From assembly GCF_004137795.1 (NCBI RefSeq), contig NZ_NWTM01000002.1:434001-498000 (forward strand): DNA of 64,000 nucleotides. Reading direction: 5' to 3'. Positions 17,407 through 26,006 of this stretch are shown piece by piece (within the stretch, counting starts at the first letter, position 1; each line of letters starts with the position of its first letter). Source of the stretch: Pectobacterium zantedeschiae (GTDB lineage Bacteria; Pseudomonadota; Gammaproteobacteria; Enterobacterales; Enterobacteriaceae). Position numbers and translations under genes: made by a program. The notes under the pieces were generated by a model that saw only the letters and a program-made list of their open reading frames with translations, searched no databases and was not told where the DNA came from.

Positions 17407-18187
17407 AATGCATATTAAGAAATATTTGAATGAACTTGTCTACTTCCCATTCTTTGGTATCAGAGACTTGTCCATCTCCAATTTCTATTAGGCGAAGCTC
17501 ACCAGAAGCATTTTCAGCCATATCAATCGAGAAAAAAGGTGAGCTGATATGCTGTGCTATTTCAACAACAACATCTGGAACAATATTGTCAGAAGAATAC
17601 ACGTTATTTTGAACGGAAAAATAGCGTCTTTCGCTGGTTTTTATAATATCTTCAACTTTTCTCAGATTAACTCCGCCTTCAATATCACCACGGAATTTTT
17701 TAATGGATTCTATTATATCTCGAATCTCTTCAGCATTTATGGCGATAGACCCTCTGGATGTGGTTAGTGATTTTACATGGTCTTTTACAAAATAGGCTGG
17801 CCATTTTAGCTGGTTAGTCACTTTATCGAAATCGTCATTCTCTTTTAAGAAAATGGTCTCTGGCGTATATTTTTCGCATGATTTATACCATCCCGTAATA
17901 TGATGGCTTGAGAGGTAATCCTCTAGAGATACGAGCATGTTACCGCCATTCTGAGTCACCGCATCGCTCAAACTCTTATATTCATCCGATTTGAGCATCC
18001 AGCCTCGCCAAATGACAGGTGCGTCCAGTTCAAAGCCTTTTGAGAATTTGTATTTTCCATTGGATACATGTTGTGTGGATAATAATAGACATGATAAGCC
18101 ACTTTCTTGCGCAGAATAATATTCTGCCTTAAACATCTCATCCACTTTTGAATTATCAAAGTAATCACTAGGGTAAATTACATTCAT
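17405..18187 (-). CDS. ATP-grasp domain-containing protein
   Basis: 260 aa from the ATG at 18187 (MNVIYPSDYFD). The frame is open further upstream to 18451, but that part is hydrophobic, compositionally unlike the rest, and homologues of this size begin near here, so I exclude it. Features fit the ATP-grasp fold: the VKDHVKSLTTSRGS central block (nucleotide-binding Lys) and a C-terminal FFSIDMAENASGELRLIEIGDGQVSD with acidic Mg-binding residues (D...E.GDGQ). I recall similar proteins as the DUF4343-type ATP-grasp family. Substrate unknown. It is AT-rich, and a 126-aa unknown protein is transcribed divergently. Confidence 0.75.
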   Translation of the reverse strand: MNVIYPSDYFDNSKVDEMFKAEYYSAQESGLSCLLLSTQHVSNGKYKFSKGFELDAPVIWRGWMLKSDEYKSLSDAVTQNGGNMLVSLEDYLSSHHITGWYKSCEKYTPETIFLKENDDFDKVTNQLKWPAYFVKDHVKSLTTSRGSIAINAEEIRDIIESIKKFRGDIEGGVNLRKVEDIIKTSERRYFSVQNNVYSSDNIVPDVVVEIAQHISSPFFSIDMAENASGELRLIEIGDGQVSDTKEWEVDKFIQIFLNMH

Positions 18188-18570
18188 ATAAATGATCTCA
18201 GGATAGAAGGTGTAGGGTTGAAATTTAAAACAACTTATCACACTTCTTAAAAATAAGCAGCTTGTCGCTAGTGAGATCGTCTTCTGATATGGAGTCTTTT
18301 GATGCCATGTGAGCGCTAGCCGTATGCTATCGAAAAAGAAGAAATGAAAATGATCTCTTGCGTTAGATGCTTGAAGCAAGCTGACTGCTGATATTAAGGT
18401 GTTAAGGTTATAAAGTGGTTTAATAAGATATCGCAGGTTTTTTTTATACACTCTCTAAGTACTTCGCTCCCTATTTTCTATTTTTTCATGAGGTTGGAAA
18501 ATAGATTCTTTTTATTACGGTGCGACAGTGCGTAATTTTATTTACTAAAAAATCAATAGAGAGGTTAATT
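18188..18570. other. Long divergent intergenic region
   Basis: 383 bp between the ATP-grasp start and the 126-aa gene. It is AT-rich. A minus-strand frame continues the ATP-grasp frame to 18451 but looks non-coding. No repeat or RNA gene was recognised; promoters for both genes are expected here. Confidence 0.5.
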
Positions 18571-18951
18571 ATGTTAGAAGCCGGAACGTATTCTAGCGAA
18601 GATGGTAAACATGTGTTGGTCATTACCGACCCCGATTTTGCAGGGGCAACATTTACGGGGACATTCACTGCAAAAGATACACCTGTCGGTGAATTCATTT
18701 ATCAGGGGGAATCTTTCTCTGGCTCCTGGCTCTACACCGCTGGTCGCGCCACGATTAATTTGGGTGTTGCGTGTACCTATCGCAATAATGCTGGTGGCTA
18801 CAATTATGTCATCCGCGACTATTGGGTTGGCACATCAACGGATACTCCGCAACAAATTACGCTGAGCGGTAGTCGTTCGTACACGACCATTACCGGTGGT
18901 CAACAGCGTTTCTCATTTGAAGATGTTGTTTTTACCCGTCAACCTGACTGA
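18571..18951 (+). CDS. Unknown 126-aa beta-rich protein
   Basis: The ATG at 18571 has a good ribosome binding site (AGAGAGG, 558-564 of this kilobase). The protein has no signal peptide and no strong hydrophobic helix. It is rich in Thr, Ser, Gly and aromatic residues in an alternating pattern (for example ATFTGTFTAKDTPVG and RSYTTITGGQQRFSF), which suggests a beta-sandwich or lectin-like fold. I do not recognise a family. It is a single-gene unit with a strong terminator at 18992, divergent from an ATP-grasp gene. Confidence 0.7.
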   Translation: MLEAGTYSSEDGKHVLVITDPDFAGATFTGTFTAKDTPVGEFIYQGESFSGSWLYTAGRATINLGVACTYRNNAGGYNYVIRDYWVGTSTDTPQQITLSGSRSYTTITGGQQRFSFEDVVFTRQPD

Positions 18952-18991
18952 TTTAATTCATCATAACCCATCATTAATTCGGGTTTCTGCT

Positions 18992-19021
18992 AAGCCTCGA
19001 CCATTTCGTCGAGGCTTTTTT
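18992..19021 (+). terminator. Rho-independent terminator of the 126-aa gene
   Basis: AAGCCTCGAC-CATTTC-GTCGAGGCTTTTTT: perfect 10-bp stem with a run of six T, about 40 bp after the stop codon. Confidence 0.92.
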
Positions 19022-19044
19022 GATCAAGCAATACTGTGGGGAAA

Positions 19045-19338
19045 TTAATGCAGCTCTACCTCCCAATCTTCATAAGGGGGATCAACGGTGAAACTGGGAT
19101 CGCAGTATTGCCGTAAATAGTCTGTTGCCCGTTTTTCGGCATATTTGGCGTTTAGTACGTTGCCGTCTTCATCCAGCTCTAACACATTAGCGTAGATAGC
19201 GAAGACTTGTTCAAACGCGCTGGGCTCTTCACCGTACAGTGAAAGGTAATCAATGCCTTCAAGCGTATTTTGGGTACCGCTGGCCATGAAATAGGCGAAC
19301 GTTCTTAATGCACTGCTAAAGCTGTGGCTTAATTTCAT
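19045..19338 (-). CDS. Uncharacterised 97-aa acidic protein
   Basis: An acidic soluble protein (sequence starts MKLSHSFSSALRTFAYFMAS), ending in PPYEDWEVELH. I recall similar small enterobacterial proteins (DUF7677-like), without known function. It lies 36 bp downstream of an SMI1/KNR4 gene on the same strand. Such proteins often occur in immunity-gene clusters of polymorphic toxin systems, so an immunity-type role is possible; no toxin is present here. Confidence 0.7.
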   Translation of the reverse strand: MKLSHSFSSALRTFAYFMASGTQNTLEGIDYLSLYGEEPSAFEQVFAIYANVLELDEDGNVLNAKYAEKRATDYLRQYCDPSFTVDPPYEDWEVELH

Positions 19339-19373
19339 GGTAACTCGCTCCCGTTATTGATTACGTTGCGCAT

Positions 19374-19937
19374 TTATAGCTCATCAATCGGTGTCAGCCC
19401 GCCGTATTCATCAGAGTAAACGTATTTTCCGGCAATCACGTCGGAGACATAGTTCTGGAACCAGCTTGCAAATGAAGGAGAGAGCTTTTCTCTGTCGTCC
19501 ATGTCGTGCCACATGGTAATAATCTGGCCATGCTGGCCTCCGGCTGCTGGATCGAGATCGAGGCAGTAGTGATCGCCGCCGCCGTTGTGGGTAAAGGGGA
19601 TCCACTTTAGGTTCCACCAGTCTGTCTTGATGCCGTCTTCCGGGCTGGACTGGATGCCCTCAAATTGCCCATCGCTAAGTAACGACTGCCAGATTTCCCA
19701 TTGTTCAAGTACCGCGTGTGTGGATAAGAATTCTGCGTTCTCAAAAATGCCGCCAGAGTAGGTATCTTGACCGTTGTGAATACGCAGACAGGCTTTGTAG
19801 TCCTCTGGCAACGAGGTGCCAAGTGCGTGTTCAAGCGCTTCTAGCTCTTGTTCTGTCGCGGGAGGATTGAGCCCTTTGCGTCCTTCAGGCCAGTGCGTTT
19901 CCAACCATGTTTCAAAAACAGACCAGTGTTCGTTCAT
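19374..19937 (-). CDS. SMI1/KNR4 (SUKH) family protein
   Basis: 187 aa. It has the SUKH signature near the N-terminus (PPATEQELEALEHALGTSLPEDYKACLRIHNGQ) and the core GGGDHYCLDLDPAAGGQHGQ. The superfamily comprises many immunity proteins against nuclease or deaminase toxins, as well as cytosolic proteins of unknown role. No cognate toxin gene lies nearby. It probably forms a two-gene unit with the 97-aa gene downstream. Confidence 0.85.
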   Translation of the reverse strand: MNEHWSVFETWLETHWPEGRKGLNPPATEQELEALEHALGTSLPEDYKACLRIHNGQDTYSGGIFENAEFLSTHAVLEQWEIWQSLLSDGQFEGIQSSPEDGIKTDWWNLKWIPFTHNGGGDHYCLDLDPAAGGQHGQIITMWHDMDDREKLSPSFASWFQNYVSDVIAGKYVYSDEYGGLTPIDEL

Positions 19938-20046
19938 GTTGCTTCCTTCTCAACGAGGTGATGAATAAACGCGGTGGCGCGCTGATTTATCACGAAGGAA
20001 ATACTTTAGCGGTTTAAGGGGATGAGATATAGCCGGTATCGGGAAC

Positions 20047-20083
20047 TAAAAAACAAAGGGAGCAGGCTGTTGGCTTGCTCCCT
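20047..20083 (-). terminator. Rho-independent terminator of the MBL/DsbA-family unit
   Basis: On the minus strand GGGAGCA ... TGCTCCC (7-bp stem), then TTTGTTTTTT. It lies about 20 bp after the stop codon at 20105. Confidence 0.88.
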
Positions 20084-20104
20084 TGGGAAGGTTGATAAGA
20101 ACGC

Positions 20105-20761
20105 TTATGCGGCTGCGCGGTTGACCATCTGTGTCAGTACGTTGCGCCATGCTTCTACCTGACCGAGGTAGTTTGCTGCTGGAATTTGCTGGAAATTCCC
20201 GTTTGCATCTTCCAACGCAAAAGTGGGGAAGCCCTGTCCGCGCACTTTCGCCAGTAATTCCCGGCTGGCGCTGATGTGTTTTGACAGCGCTTCTGCCTGA
20301 ATAAAGGCGAGTTCTGTGCAGAAGGCGTCGCCATCCAGACCGATCTCTTCCGCACACTGACGCAGTACGGCAGCGTCTACGATTTTAAGCCCGGAAACGT
20401 AGTGCGCCTGCTCTATCTGGTGCAGCATCTCCATACCTTTGTCACCCATCGCTTCCGCAGCTAATACGGCAGCCGTCGGCGGCGCGGAATCCAAAACGAC
20501 ACTGGTGTCGCGTAGCAAGCCTTCGTAATAAGCTTCCCCGAAAGTTTGCCCGGTCAATTGCGCAATACGGCGATCGTGCGGGATCACATAATCGTGCCAC
20601 TCTGGGGTGATGGTTCGACTGTTGCTGCCGGTCATCATACCGCCACCGTGGAGGATCAGTTCTAACCCGTCGATTTCCTGCGCGGCTAGCGCGAGTGGGG
20701 CGGCACCGTAGCACCAGCCGCACAAGGGATCGTAAATGTAATGCAGTCTTACTGTGGCCAC
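20105..20761 (-). CDS. DsbA-family thioredoxin-fold protein (FrnE-like), cytosolic
   Basis: 218 aa without a signal peptide. The CGWC redox motif sits at residues 14-17 in YDPLCGWCYG, followed by the helical insertion typical of FrnE/DsbA-like oxidoreductases and a cis-Pro region GFPTFAL. It overlaps the end of the MBL-fold gene by 13 bp, so the two are probably translationally coupled. Substrate unknown; some relatives act in thiol or xenobiotic metabolism. Confidence 0.85.
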   Translation of the reverse strand: MATVRLHYIYDPLCGWCYGAAPLALAAQEIDGLELILHGGGMMTGSNSRTITPEWHDYVIPHDRRIAQLTGQTFGEAYYEGLLRDTSVVLDSAPPTAAVLAAEAMGDKGMEMLHQIEQAHYVSGLKIVDAAVLRQCAEEIGLDGDAFCTELAFIQAEALSKHISASRELLAKVRGQGFPTFALEDANGNFQQIPAANYLGQVEAWRNVLTQMVNRAAA

Positions 20762-21630
20762 TTCATTTCACCTTTCAGGACCTTGGCACTCAGTTCAAGA
20801 CCAGACTCTTCTTTCAGCGTCGGGTAGTGTTTTTTCATTGCAGCGATCAGCTCGGCAGAATCTTTGCTTTTCGCCAGCTCTTTTTCCACAGTATCCAGAT
20901 ATTGCAGCGTGAATGTCACGTTTTTCAAGGTGTAATCTGTTGGTGCGATGAAATGGCCCGGCACGACGGTGGTCGGCTTCAGCGCTTCAATCGATTTCAG
21001 CGTTTCACGCCAGTGAACGCGAGATTCTGGCGTTTGGGTATCGGCCAGCCAGACATGGATGTTGGCAGACACTGGAATACCGCCGACAACGGCTTTCAGA
21101 GAAGGGATCCAGACGAAAGTGCGATCGGGCGTTGGTCCTTTCAGTCCTTTTACTTCCAGTTTTTTGCCGTCAACGGTAAAGCTATCGCCTGCCAGCAGTT
21201 GAGGAACCACGATCTCTTTCGGTGCATTTTCTTTCAGAACGGGGCCCCAGTGCGCCACTTTGCCGTCTTTGCTGGCATTGATTGCGTCGATGGTCGCTTG
21301 AGTCGCAACAATTTTAGCGTCTGGGAACGCGGCTTTAATCACGTCCAGACCGAAGTAGTAGTCAGGGTCGGAATGGCTGATATAGACGGTGGTCAGTTTT
21401 TTGCCGGTGGCTTTGATGCGGTCAACCAGCGTTTGGGCATCGTTACGCTGGAACTGGGCATCGATCAGGGCGACTTCTTTATCGCCGCTGATAATTTCAG
21501 AGGAAACGGGGAATACACTGGCTTCACCTGGATTAAACACGTCGATTTTTAACTCAGCGGCGTTAGCAGCAGATGCCAGTCCTAGGGATGCAGCGAGTAA
21601 AGACACGGTAAAAGCGATAGATTTAGACAT
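20749..21630 (-). CDS. Periplasmic MBL-fold hydrolase-like protein with altered metal motif
   Basis: 293 aa with a signal peptide (about 24 residues, ending ANA/AE). The metallo-beta-lactamase fold is supported by LIDAQF, the motif region ISHSDPDYYFG at residues 84-94 and VVPGHF near residue 218. In the canonical HxHxDH motif the second His is replaced by Asp (D88) and the last His by Tyr (Y91), so metal binding must differ or be reduced. It precedes a DsbA-family gene and is divergent from a LysR gene, its probable regulator. Confidence 0.85.
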   Translation of the reverse strand: MSKSIAFTVSLLAASLGLASAANAAELKIDVFNPGEASVFPVSSEIISGDKEVALIDAQFQRNDAQTLVDRIKATGKKLTTVYISHSDPDYYFGLDVIKAAFPDAKIVATQATIDAINASKDGKVAHWGPVLKENAPKEIVVPQLLAGDSFTVDGKKLEVKGLKGPTPDRTFVWIPSLKAVVGGIPVSANIHVWLADTQTPESRVHWRETLKSIEALKPTTVVPGHFIAPTDYTLKNVTFTLQYLDTVEKELAKSKDSAELIAAMKKHYPTLKEESGLELSAKVLKGEMKWPQ

Positions 21631-21680
21631 GGTGATACTCCACAGGTATGACAGAAAGTGGGTTTATGTTATGTTGCATC

Positions 21681-21692
21681 TTTCGTACGAAA
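21681..21692. promoter_or_regulatory. Palindrome in the MBL/LysR divergent promoter
   Basis: Perfect 12-bp palindrome TTTCGTACGAAA, flanked by two copies of TTGCAT (near 21675 and 21716). It lies in the 107-bp gap between the MBL gene and the LysR gene and is a likely binding site of that LysR protein. Confidence 0.5.
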
Positions 21693-21737
21693 AACCGCAA
21701 AAATGGCAATTGTTTGTTGCATAAAACGGACTAATTT

Positions 21738-22646
21738 ATGGATCGCATTACGGCTGCTGAAGTGTTTGTGACGATTATAGACCGCGGTAGCATGATCGCG
21801 GCGGCAGAGACGCTGGACATGTCTCGTGCGATGGTGACGCGTTATCTGGCGGAAATGGAGACGTGGGCCGGGGCGCGATTATTACATCGCACCACGCGCA
21901 AGCTGAGCCTGACGGATGCGGGTGAAAAAACGCTGACGCGCTGCCGGGAGATGTTGGCGTTGACGGCGGATATGCGTATCGAGGCTGCTACTGACGCTGC
22001 CACGTTAAGCGGCTTGCTGCGTCTCAGTTGTTCACAGTCGCTAGCGCAGGGGGCGGTCGGCATGGCGATAACCGCTTTCCTACGACGTCATCCTCGGGTC
22101 GCTATCGATCTGCAAATGAATAACCGAGCGGTGAATCTGGTCGAGGAACGTATCGATCTGGCGCTGCGTATTACCAATGAACTGGATCCCAATCTGATTG
22201 CCCGACCGCTGGCAAACTGTGAGTCGGTGCTGTGTGCATCGCCTCCTTATCTGAACGAGCATGGTATTCCACGACAGCTGACCGACCTCTCTATCCATAA
22301 CTGCCTGACTTACACTTATTTTGGCAAAAGCCTGTGGCATTTTTCCCGTGGTGATGAAAAATTTACGATACCTGTAAGCGGAAACCTCAGTGGCAATGAA
22401 TCGCTGGTGTTGTTGGCGGGGGCGTTGGAAGGGGCGGGGATTGCGCTGCAACCGCGCTATTCAGTGACGCCTTATCTCGCCAGCGGGCAGTTGGTGGCGT
22501 TGTTACCGGAATATCGTCCACAGACGATGGGGATTTATGGTATTTACACCTCGCGCCGCCAGATGCCTGCCACGCTGCGTACCCTGTTGGATTTTCTGGT
22601 GGACTGGTTTGCCCACGATCCGCGCTGGCGGGGGCTGACGCAGTGA
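21738..22646 (+). CDS. LysR-family transcriptional regulator
   Basis: 302 aa. The N-terminal winged HTH (residues 1-60, MDRITAAEVFVTIIDRGSM, MSRAMVTRYLAEMETWAGARLLHR) is followed by a periplasmic-binding-like effector domain. It belongs to the CrgA/YafC-like subgroup. It is transcribed divergently from the MBL-fold gene across 107 bp, the classical layout for a LysR regulator and its target. It converges on lysR with a 26-bp gap. Confidence 0.9.
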   Translation: MDRITAAEVFVTIIDRGSMIAAAETLDMSRAMVTRYLAEMETWAGARLLHRTTRKLSLTDAGEKTLTRCREMLALTADMRIEAATDAATLSGLLRLSCSQSLAQGAVGMAITAFLRRHPRVAIDLQMNNRAVNLVEERIDLALRITNELDPNLIARPLANCESVLCASPPYLNEHGIPRQLTDLSIHNCLTYTYFGKSLWHFSRGDEKFTIPVSGNLSGNESLVLLAGALEGAGIALQPRYSVTPYLASGQLVALLPEYRPQTMGIYGIYTSRRQMPATLRTLLDFLVDWFAHDPRWRGLTQ

Positions 22647-22672
22647 TAGGTAAAATTATCCTAGTCAAGTTC

Positions 22673-23599
22673 TCAGCATGACTGCCGCAAAACCTGTTCT
22701 AAACGTGAAGGCACACTCTCGGCGTATTGTTTGAGTTGATCAATGACGGTATCGACCAGCGCTGACGCTGGGCGGTGCAGTGGGCGAATCAAACTTACCG
22801 TAAAGGGCACGTCGATGCTGAAAGGCCGTACGACGACGCCGGAGGCGGAATAATCCAAGGCGGTCAGCGGGTTGACGATGGACAACCCGATGCCTGCCCG
22901 CACCATTGCACACACCGAGGCTGCGCTGTGAGTTTCCAGCACCATCCGGCGCGACACGTCCTGTTCCTGAAACAGCTTGTCCAGCAGTTGGCGATAGCTG
23001 TCAGCGCTAGACAAGCTGATAAAAGGTTCATTAGCAAAATCCTGCGGTGTCAGCACCGATTTTTGCACTAACGGATGCCCAGCAGGCAGTACACACACTT
23101 CATTTAACAGCATCAATGTTTGCCGCTCTGTACCGGCTGGCGTAAGGCTGTTTTCCGTTAACCCTAAATCGTGACGCTGTGCGGATAGCCACTCTTCCAG
23201 CAGCGGCGACTCTTGCGGAATAATGTGCAGATTGAGTAGAGGGTAGCGCGCCAGCAGCGGCTTGCAGGCATCAGGCAGCAGTGACTGTGAGAATACGGGC
23301 AGACAGGCGATAGAAAGCTGAGCCTGCTGAAAACGGCGGATATCGCTGGCGGCATTGATGATGCGATCCAACCCATAATAAGAGCGCTGAACTTCTTCAA
23401 ACAGCTGTAATCCCTGTGCCGTCGGATAAAGCCTGCCGCGCAGTCGCTCGAATAGCGTCATCTGAATCAGTTTCTCGAAGCGTGCCAGCTCGCGGCTGAC
23501 AGTCGGCTGCGACGTGTTCAGTAACGCTGCTGCTTCCGTCAGATTACCAGTGGTCATGACCGCATGGAAAATCTCGATGTGTCGTAAGGATATTGCCAT
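22673..23599 (-). CDS. lysR: LysR, activator of lysA
   Basis: 308 aa from the ATG at 23599, which is preceded by GGGGGGAAC; the frame stays open 15 codons further up but E. coli LysR aligns from MAISLRHIEIFHAVMTTGN. The HTH is TEAAALLNTSQPTVSRELAR. The core matches E. coli LysR closely (FSQSLLPDACK, ESPLLEEWLSAQRHDLGL, VETHSAASVCAMVRAGIG). It activates lysA when DAP is present and lysine is low, from the shared divergent promoter region (122 bp). Confidence 0.95.
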   Translation of the reverse strand: MAISLRHIEIFHAVMTTGNLTEAAALLNTSQPTVSRELARFEKLIQMTLFERLRGRLYPTAQGLQLFEEVQRSYYGLDRIINAASDIRRFQQAQLSIACLPVFSQSLLPDACKPLLARYPLLNLHIIPQESPLLEEWLSAQRHDLGLTENSLTPAGTERQTLMLLNEVCVLPAGHPLVQKSVLTPQDFANEPFISLSSADSYRQLLDKLFQEQDVSRRMVLETHSAASVCAMVRAGIGLSIVNPLTALDYSASGVVVRPFSIDVPFTVSLIRPLHRPASALVDTVIDQLKQYAESVPSRLEQVLRQSC

Positions 23600-23720
23600 T
23601 ATGTTCCCCCCTATCCATATCATAGATGAATAGAGTCTGCTCAAAACGATATTTGTTTACCAGAATGGTAATTTTTATAGTGGTTCTCAACCACGATTAA
23701 CCCGTAATTGGTAATTATTT

Positions 23721-24983
23721 ATGCCTCACGATCTGAATGACATGACTCACGCTCTTAACGCGCAAAGCCTGCGTGAACTGCCGGCCCGTTTTGGCTGCCC
23801 GGTTTGGGCCTATGACGCACAGACCATCGTTAACCGCATCGGCCAACTGCGCCAGTTCGATACGATTCGCTTTGCGCAGAAGGCGTGTTCCAACACGCAT
23901 ATTTTGCGCCTGATGCGTGAGCAGGGTGTGAAAGTCGATTCGGTATCGTTGGGGGAAATCGAGCGGGCGTTGATCGCAGGGTTTGTGCCGGGCACCGACG
24001 CCCACGAGATCGTCTTTACTGCCGATCTGCTGGATCGCCCGACGCTGCAACGCGTTTCTGAACTGAATATTCCGGTGAACGCCGGTTCGGTCGATATGCT
24101 GGAACAGCTTGGGCAGCAGTCGCCGGGGCATCCGGTATGGTTGCGTGTGAATCCAGGGTTTGGTCATGGTCATAGCCAGAAAACCAACACCGGTGGTGAG
24201 AACAGCAAGCACGGCATCTGGTACGGCGATTTGCCGCTGGCACTGGCGCACATTCAGCGCTATCAGCTTAAGCTGGTGGGGATCCACATGCATATTGGTT
24301 CCGGCGTCGATTACGGCCATCTGGAACAGGTGTGCGAGGCGATGGTTCAGCAGGTTATTGAACTGGGTCAGGATATCGAGGCGATTTCAGCGGGCGGTGG
24401 GCTGTCGATTCCGTATCGCTACGGTGAAGAAGCGATTGATACTGAACACTATTACGGATTGTGGAATGCGGCGCGTGAGAAAATTGCTGCGCATCTCGGT
24501 CATCCGGTCACGCTGGAAATCGAGCCTGGGCGTTTCCTGGTCGCCGAATCCGGCGTGCTGGTGGCGGAAGTGCGAGCGATAAAATCCATGGGCAGCCGCC
24601 ACTTTGTGCTGGTCGATGCCGGGTTTAACGATCTGATGCGTCCGGCGATGTACGGCAGCTATCACCACATTTCTCTGCTGCCGGGTGATGGCCGCGATAC
24701 CAGCCAGTCCACGTTGCGCGACAGCGTGATTGCGGGGCCGCTGTGTGAGTCCGGCGATGTGTTTACCCAGCAGGCGGGCGGTGGCGTGGAAACTTTCCCA
24801 TTGCCGGATGTGCAGGTTGGCGACTATCTGGTATTCCATGATACCGGTGCGTACGGTGCATCTATGTCGTCTAACTACAACAGCCGTCCACTGCTGCCAG
24901 AAGTGCTGTTTGAAAAGGGGGAACCGCGCCTGATTCGCCGTCGTCAGACGCTGGAAGAGCTACTGGCGCTGGAAGCGCTTTAA
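23721..24983 (+). CDS. lysA: Diaminopimelate decarboxylase
   Basis: 420 aa. It catalyses the last step of lysine synthesis, meso-DAP to L-lysine. It is a fold-type III PLP enzyme: the PLP lysine is K54 (FAQKACSN), with HMHIGSG, the glycine-rich SAGGGLSIPY and the C-terminal DTGAYGASMSSNYNSRP. The divergent lysR gene is its expected activator. Its 3' end overlaps that of the convergent EamA gene by 4 bp. Confidence 0.97.
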   Translation: MPHDLNDMTHALNAQSLRELPARFGCPVWAYDAQTIVNRIGQLRQFDTIRFAQKACSNTHILRLMREQGVKVDSVSLGEIERALIAGFVPGTDAHEIVFTADLLDRPTLQRVSELNIPVNAGSVDMLEQLGQQSPGHPVWLRVNPGFGHGHSQKTNTGGENSKHGIWYGDLPLALAHIQRYQLKLVGIHMHIGSGVDYGHLEQVCEAMVQQVIELGQDIEAISAGGGLSIPYRYGEEAIDTEHYYGLWNAAREKIAAHLGHPVTLEIEPGRFLVAESGVLVAEVRAIKSMGSRHFVLVDAGFNDLMRPAMYGSYHHISLLPGDGRDTSQSTLRDSVIAGPLCESGDVFTQQAGGGVETFPLPDVQVGDYLVFHDTGAYGASMSSNYNSRPLLPEVLFEKGEPRLIRRRQTLEELLALEAL

Positions 24984-25936
24984 TCGACATGCTTCGACTG
25001 TGTTGGGGGAAAAGTGTCCTGCTTTTCCCCTGAACGTGGTGCATGACGCAGGCTACCCCCTTGCCAGTTGAGTCTGATGCGCCAGCCGAACGTTATCCCA
25101 GCGGCGGACAGCAGAATCGCAAGTGCTCCGGCAAGCTGCATCACGTCCAACTGATGTCCAAAGGCTGCCCAGTCGACCAGCGCCGCAATGACGGGATAGA
25201 TAAACGACAGTGCGCCAACCAGCGCGGTCGGGATCTTCTGGATCGCGCTGTATAACAGTGTCGACATGAGACCGGTATGGATCATGCCGATAGCCACGAG
25301 AATTCCCCATTGCGACGCTGTCGGAGACGTGGGAATAGCGGCGAAGGGGGCAAGAACCACGACGCCAACGAGTAGCTGTATCAGCACAAGTACGTGTGGC
25401 GGGATCCCTGAGAGCTTTTTTGTTATCGCGGCCGCTACAGCGTAGAAGAACGCGGCACCCAATGCCATTAGTATGCCAGACAGGTAATCTTTGCTATCGC
25501 TGTCGGCGCCTGTTTGAGCACTGACAATCAGGACGATGCCGCCAAAGGCGCACAATAACCAGTAGACTTTGCTGAGGGTTAGCGTTTCTCTGAAAAAGAG
25601 TGCGCCTAACCCGACCAGCATAAAAGGCTGTGTGTGATAAACCACGGTGGCAACGGCAATAGACGCATGCGAGTAAGCGCCAAACAGCAGTGTCCAGTTG
25701 AGTACCAGCGCCAGACCGCCGAGTATGGCAATACCAGCCTGTTTCCTGTTAATTACGCCTTGCCGCAACAAGCCCAATAACCCGCATACCACCAGCATCG
25801 TCAATGCGCCGAACGCACAGCGCCAAAAAACTACCGTCATCGCGGGTTGTCCTGCCGTCAGGACGAACCAGCCAACCGTGCCGGAAATGATCATCGCGAG
25901 AGCCATTTCTATTGTGCCGCGGGTCTGTGGTGTCAT
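24980..25936 (-). CDS. EamA/DMT-family transporter
   Basis: 318 aa with about ten transmembrane segments arranged as two EamA repeats (about residues 10-145 and 160-290); the internal duplicate shows as the repeated VVYHTQPF / SFIYPVIAALVDW motifs. The family exports amino acids or other metabolites. It is divergent from an XRE-cupin regulator across a 133-bp gap with inverted repeats, which suggests local control. The substrate is unknown. The location beside lysA is suggestive of amino acid export, but that is only context. Confidence 0.85.
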   Translation of the reverse strand: MTPQTRGTIEMALAMIISGTVGWFVLTAGQPAMTVVFWRCAFGALTMLVVCGLLGLLRQGVINRKQAGIAILGGLALVLNWTLLFGAYSHASIAVATVVYHTQPFMLVGLGALFFRETLTLSKVYWLLCAFGGIVLIVSAQTGADSDSKDYLSGILMALGAAFFYAVAAAITKKLSGIPPHVLVLIQLLVGVVVLAPFAAIPTSPTASQWGILVAIGMIHTGLMSTLLYSAIQKIPTALVGALSFIYPVIAALVDWAAFGHQLDVMQLAGALAILLSAAGITFGWRIRLNWQGGSLRHAPRSGEKQDTFPPTQSKHVD

Positions 25937-26006
25937 CTTTTTCCTGCCTGTCAGTGTGAAAAAATCAGTGCGAGAGTGCTTTTATATCGAACGAAATTTT
26001 TTATAA

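Noticed and set aside
18188-18451. N-terminal extension of the ATP-grasp gene
   Set aside because: The frame is open but the encoded segment is hydrophobic and unlike the rest; a start at 18187 gives the usual family size.
20695-21552. 285-codon open frame on the plus strand
   Set aside because: It is antisense to the MBL-fold and DsbA-family genes, has no ribosome binding site, and shows no recognisable domain. Long antisense frames are common in GC-biased genes.
23600-23720. Lysine riboswitch upstream of lysA
   Set aside because: The divergent lysR/lysA gap is only 121 bp and lacks the conserved lysine-element pattern; LysR control explains regulation.
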